Shown piece after piece: positions 62,650 to 64,000 of a DNA stretch of 64,000 nucleotides (position 1 is its first letter; each line of letters starts with the position of its first letter). A program made the translations under genes and the position numbers. Below the pieces are notes generated by a model. The model was not told the origin of the DNA, did not search any database, and saw only the letters and a list, made by a program, of their open reading frames with translations. Source of the stretch: Streptomyces sp. NBC_00285 (lineage in GTDB: Bacteria > Actinomycetota > Actinomycetes > Streptomycetales > Streptomycetaceae). The stretch covers positions 4,526,001 through 4,590,000 of the forward strand of contig NZ_CP108055.1 of the NCBI RefSeq assembly GCF_036174265.1, in the 5' to 3' direction.

Positions 62650-63642
62650 CTATTCAGCCCCTGTGTCTAGCGTCTGACCGGCGGCGATGTCGCTCGGGTC
62701 GGAGCCGATGCGGTCCTTGTTCTCGGCATAGAGGGCACGCCATCCGCCGTCGAGGCCAAGGGAGTCGGCGATGGAGGCGAGGGAGTCGCCTTCCTGGACG
62801 GTGTAGGTCTGTGCGGCATGGCGACCCGCGACGGCGGGCGCGCTCTTCGTCGCGACCTCGCCGGCGCTGTCGCCGCGGTGCTTGCCGGAGCCGAGGGAGC
62901 CGACGTCGACGAGGGCCGAAGCGCCGCCCTGCTGCCACGACTTGTCCGCTTCGTCTTCTTCCGGGCTCACAACGGGCGAGCCGCTGGAAGGCTGCGCACT
63001 CTCCGCGGCGGATCCGTCGGATCCATCCGATCCGGAAGGACTGGATTTGCCCGACTTGCCGGAATCGTCATCACCGCTGGACGAAGAGGTCGACGGCGAA
63101 GGCGTCGCGGCTGATCCGTCCAGCGAGTCGAGCAGACCGGAAGAGTCCTCGGAGTCCGACGCGTTGGAATCAGACGAACCGGATGAACCGGATGATTGCG
63201 ATGAACCCGACGCTGAGGCCGAGGGCGTTCCGCTCCCCACACCCGTGTCGACGTCGGCCGCGCTCGAGTCCTTGCTGAGCCCGGCGAGCAGGCCGCAGGT
63301 CGGCCACGCGGCGATGCCCTGGTCGTCGAGGAGCTTCTCGGCCACGGCTATCTGCTGGTTGCGGCTGGCCTGGTCCGCGGTCTCGGCGTACGAGAGGCCG
63401 CCGTACTTCTCCCAGTTCGTCTGGGACATCTGCAGGCCGCCGTAGTAGCCGTTGCCGTCGTTCGCGCTCCAGGAGCCGCCGCTCTCGCACTCCGCGACGT
63501 GATCCCAGGTGGTGCCGGTCGCAGCGCTCGCCCCGGTCGCTCCGAGCAGTGGGATCGCAATGGCTGATCCCGTCACACCGGCTGCCACGAGGAGAGCCGG
63601 AGCCTGACGGGGGCGACGGTGACGACCGTTCCCGGAGAGCAT
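62650..63642 (-). CDS. Second resuscitation-promoting factor with LysM domain
   Basis: A 330-residue secreted protein, ATG 63642 with AAAGG upstream. A signal peptide ends near residue 40 (A-S-A-A). The Rpf domain has W-D-H-V-A-E-C-E-S-G-G-S-W with the catalytic Glu, G-Y-Y-G-G-L-Q-M and W-P-T-C-G. A long Ser/Asp/Gly/Pro linker (about 120-270) separates it from a C-terminal LysM-like domain (T-Y-T-V-Q-E-G-D-S-L-A-S-I-A). It is a paralogue of the next gene but with a longer, more acidic linker and no visible riboswitch. Confidence 0.92.
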   Translation of the reverse strand: MLSGNGRHRRPRQAPALLVAAGVTGSAIAIPLLGATGASAATGTTWDHVAECESGGSWSANDGNGYYGGLQMSQTNWEKYGGLSYAETADQASRNQQIAVAEKLLDDQGIAAWPTCGLLAGLSKDSSAADVDTGVGSGTPSASASGSSQSSGSSGSSDSNASDSEDSSGLLDSLDGSAATPSPSTSSSSGDDDSGKSGKSSPSGSDGSDGSAAESAQPSSGSPVVSPEEDEADKSWQQGGASALVDVGSLGSGKHRGDSAGEVATKSAPAVAGRHAAQTYTVQEGDSLASIADSLGLDGGWRALYAENKDRIGSDPSDIAAGQTLDTGAE

Positions 63643-63711
63643 GGAGGGACCTTTCCCGAGGGAGCAGAAACGCGCGCGGAGCTCCACGAGAGCACCGCGC
63701 TGGTCCGTGAA

Positions 63712-63741
63712 CGTATAGGGGTTCGATCACTTGTCACAAGT
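63712..63741 (-). promoter_or_regulatory. Candidate promoter of second rpf gene with 13-base palindrome
   Basis: On the reverse strand TATACG (63717-63712) is a plausible -10, and the -35 area falls in ACTTGT-C-ACAAGT (63729-63741), a perfect palindrome around one base. The arrangement suggests a bound regulator covering the -35. Confidence 0.4.
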
Positions 63742-63797
63742 TAATGCCGCGTAGATCACGTGAAGATCACAGACTTGAGTGCGTGTCATGTTTAAGC

Positions 63798-63813
63798 GGC
63801 CCTTCACCGGGCC
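63798..63813 (-). terminator. Short hairpin after the P450 gene
   Basis: GGCCC (63798-63802) pairs with 63809-63813, followed on the reverse strand by GCTTAAAC, 21 bases after the P450 stop. The stem is short. Confidence 0.5.
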
Positions 63814-63833
63814 AGCCCGGACGTCTCGGTCGA

Positions 63834-64000
63834 TTACGGCACGGGCGTGAACTCCACGGGCAAAGTGCGTAGTCCGCGCATGATGAGTCCGCCGCGCCAG
63901 CGCAAATCAGCTGAATCCACCGCGAGTTGCAGGTCGGGGAGGCGGGTGAGGAGCGTCGCGAGCGCGGTCTGCCCTTCCAGTCGGGCGAGCGGGGCACCGA
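63834..64000 (-). CDS. Cytochrome P450, C-terminal fragment (partial)
   Basis: The reverse-strand frame ending at TAA 63836-63834 gives 54 residues and runs off the right edge. It has the post-haem helix of P450s (G-A-P-L-A-R-L-E-G-Q-T-A-L-A-T-L-L) followed by R-L-P-D-L-Q-L and the closing R-G-L-R-T-L-P-V-E-F. The haem-binding cysteine loop would lie just outside the window. The substrate cannot be judged. Confidence 0.85.
   Translation of the reverse strand, partial: GAPLARLEGQTALATLLTRLPDLQLAVDSADLRWRGGLIMRGLRTLPVEFTPVP

Noticed and set aside
63643-63833. A second c-di-AMP riboswitch upstream of the longer rpf gene
   Set aside because: The conserved GGGGGACCCAAG and UUGGGGU blocks are absent and the leader is too short.

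Overview
The window is typical Streptomyces chromosome. It has very high GC with strongly GC-rich third codon positions, frequent GTG starts (and one TTG start), many ATGA/GTGA stop-start overlaps, a tRNA-Leu(UAA) matching bldA, resuscitation-promoting factors with LysM domains, a Rex-type operator upstream of ndh, and a SigB/F/G-family partner-switching module. From memory the gene order (purEK, hut genes, cfa, ndh, ppx, divIC, eno, two rpf genes) resembles the S. coelicolor core region; I could not test this.

Layout. 0-2.9 kb: end of an unidentified gene, a small protein overlapping a membrane-tethered cupredoxin, a CGNR zinc-finger protein facing two tandem VOC proteins. 2.9-7.1 kb: a metal-ligand-less M19 dipeptidase paralogue, then purK-purE-M19 dipeptidase read leftward with 4-nt overlaps. 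7.3-11.7 kb: GtrA protein, a histidine kinase/OmpR-type regulator pair, a POT peptide transporter. 11.8-15.3 kb: three surface proteins, two with sortase motifs (LAATG, LPQTG) built from one repeated domain. 15.5-19.4 kb: RsbW-like kinase, STAS antagonist, divergent sigma factor, and a protein joining a sigma-like region, an anti-sigma-type zinc motif, a membrane segment and a ricin-type lectin. 19.5-25 kb: hutU, an M20-family amidohydrolase, hutF and hutI, giving histidine breakdown through N-formylglutamate without hutH or a classical hutG in view. 25.2-30.1 kb: a PLP decarboxylase and an operon of three Roadblock-type proteins plus a DUF4388 protein. 30.2-36.7 kb: an RpiR regulator coupled to an aromatic-ammonia-lyase-like protein lacking the Ala-Ser-Gly cofactor motif, facing an OpuC-type osmoprotectant ABC transporter. 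37-45 kb: cystathionine beta-synthase, SGNH hydrolase, thiolase, small conserved proteins, Bax-inhibitor family protein, pobA.

45.4-49.4 kb holds the most unusual locus: two tandem near-identical-leader small peptides, a strong stem-loop, a membrane M50 protease with an N-terminal PqqD/RRE-like region, a secreted cysteine-paired protein, and a divergent helix-turn-helix regulator with an operator-like palindrome. It looks like a ribosomally made, proteolytically matured peptide system. 49.7-64 kb: bldA, a MacB/FtsX-type exporter, cfa, ndh, a toxin-antitoxin cassette bracketed by a duplicated piece of the ppx 3' end, ppx, DUF501, divIC, eno, two rpf genes (the first behind a c-di-AMP ydaO-type riboswitch), and the end of a cytochrome P450.

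Most transcription units end at strong hairpins that I could pair by eye. I noticed no in-frame TTA codon in the called genes, although bldA itself is here; a codon count should confirm that.
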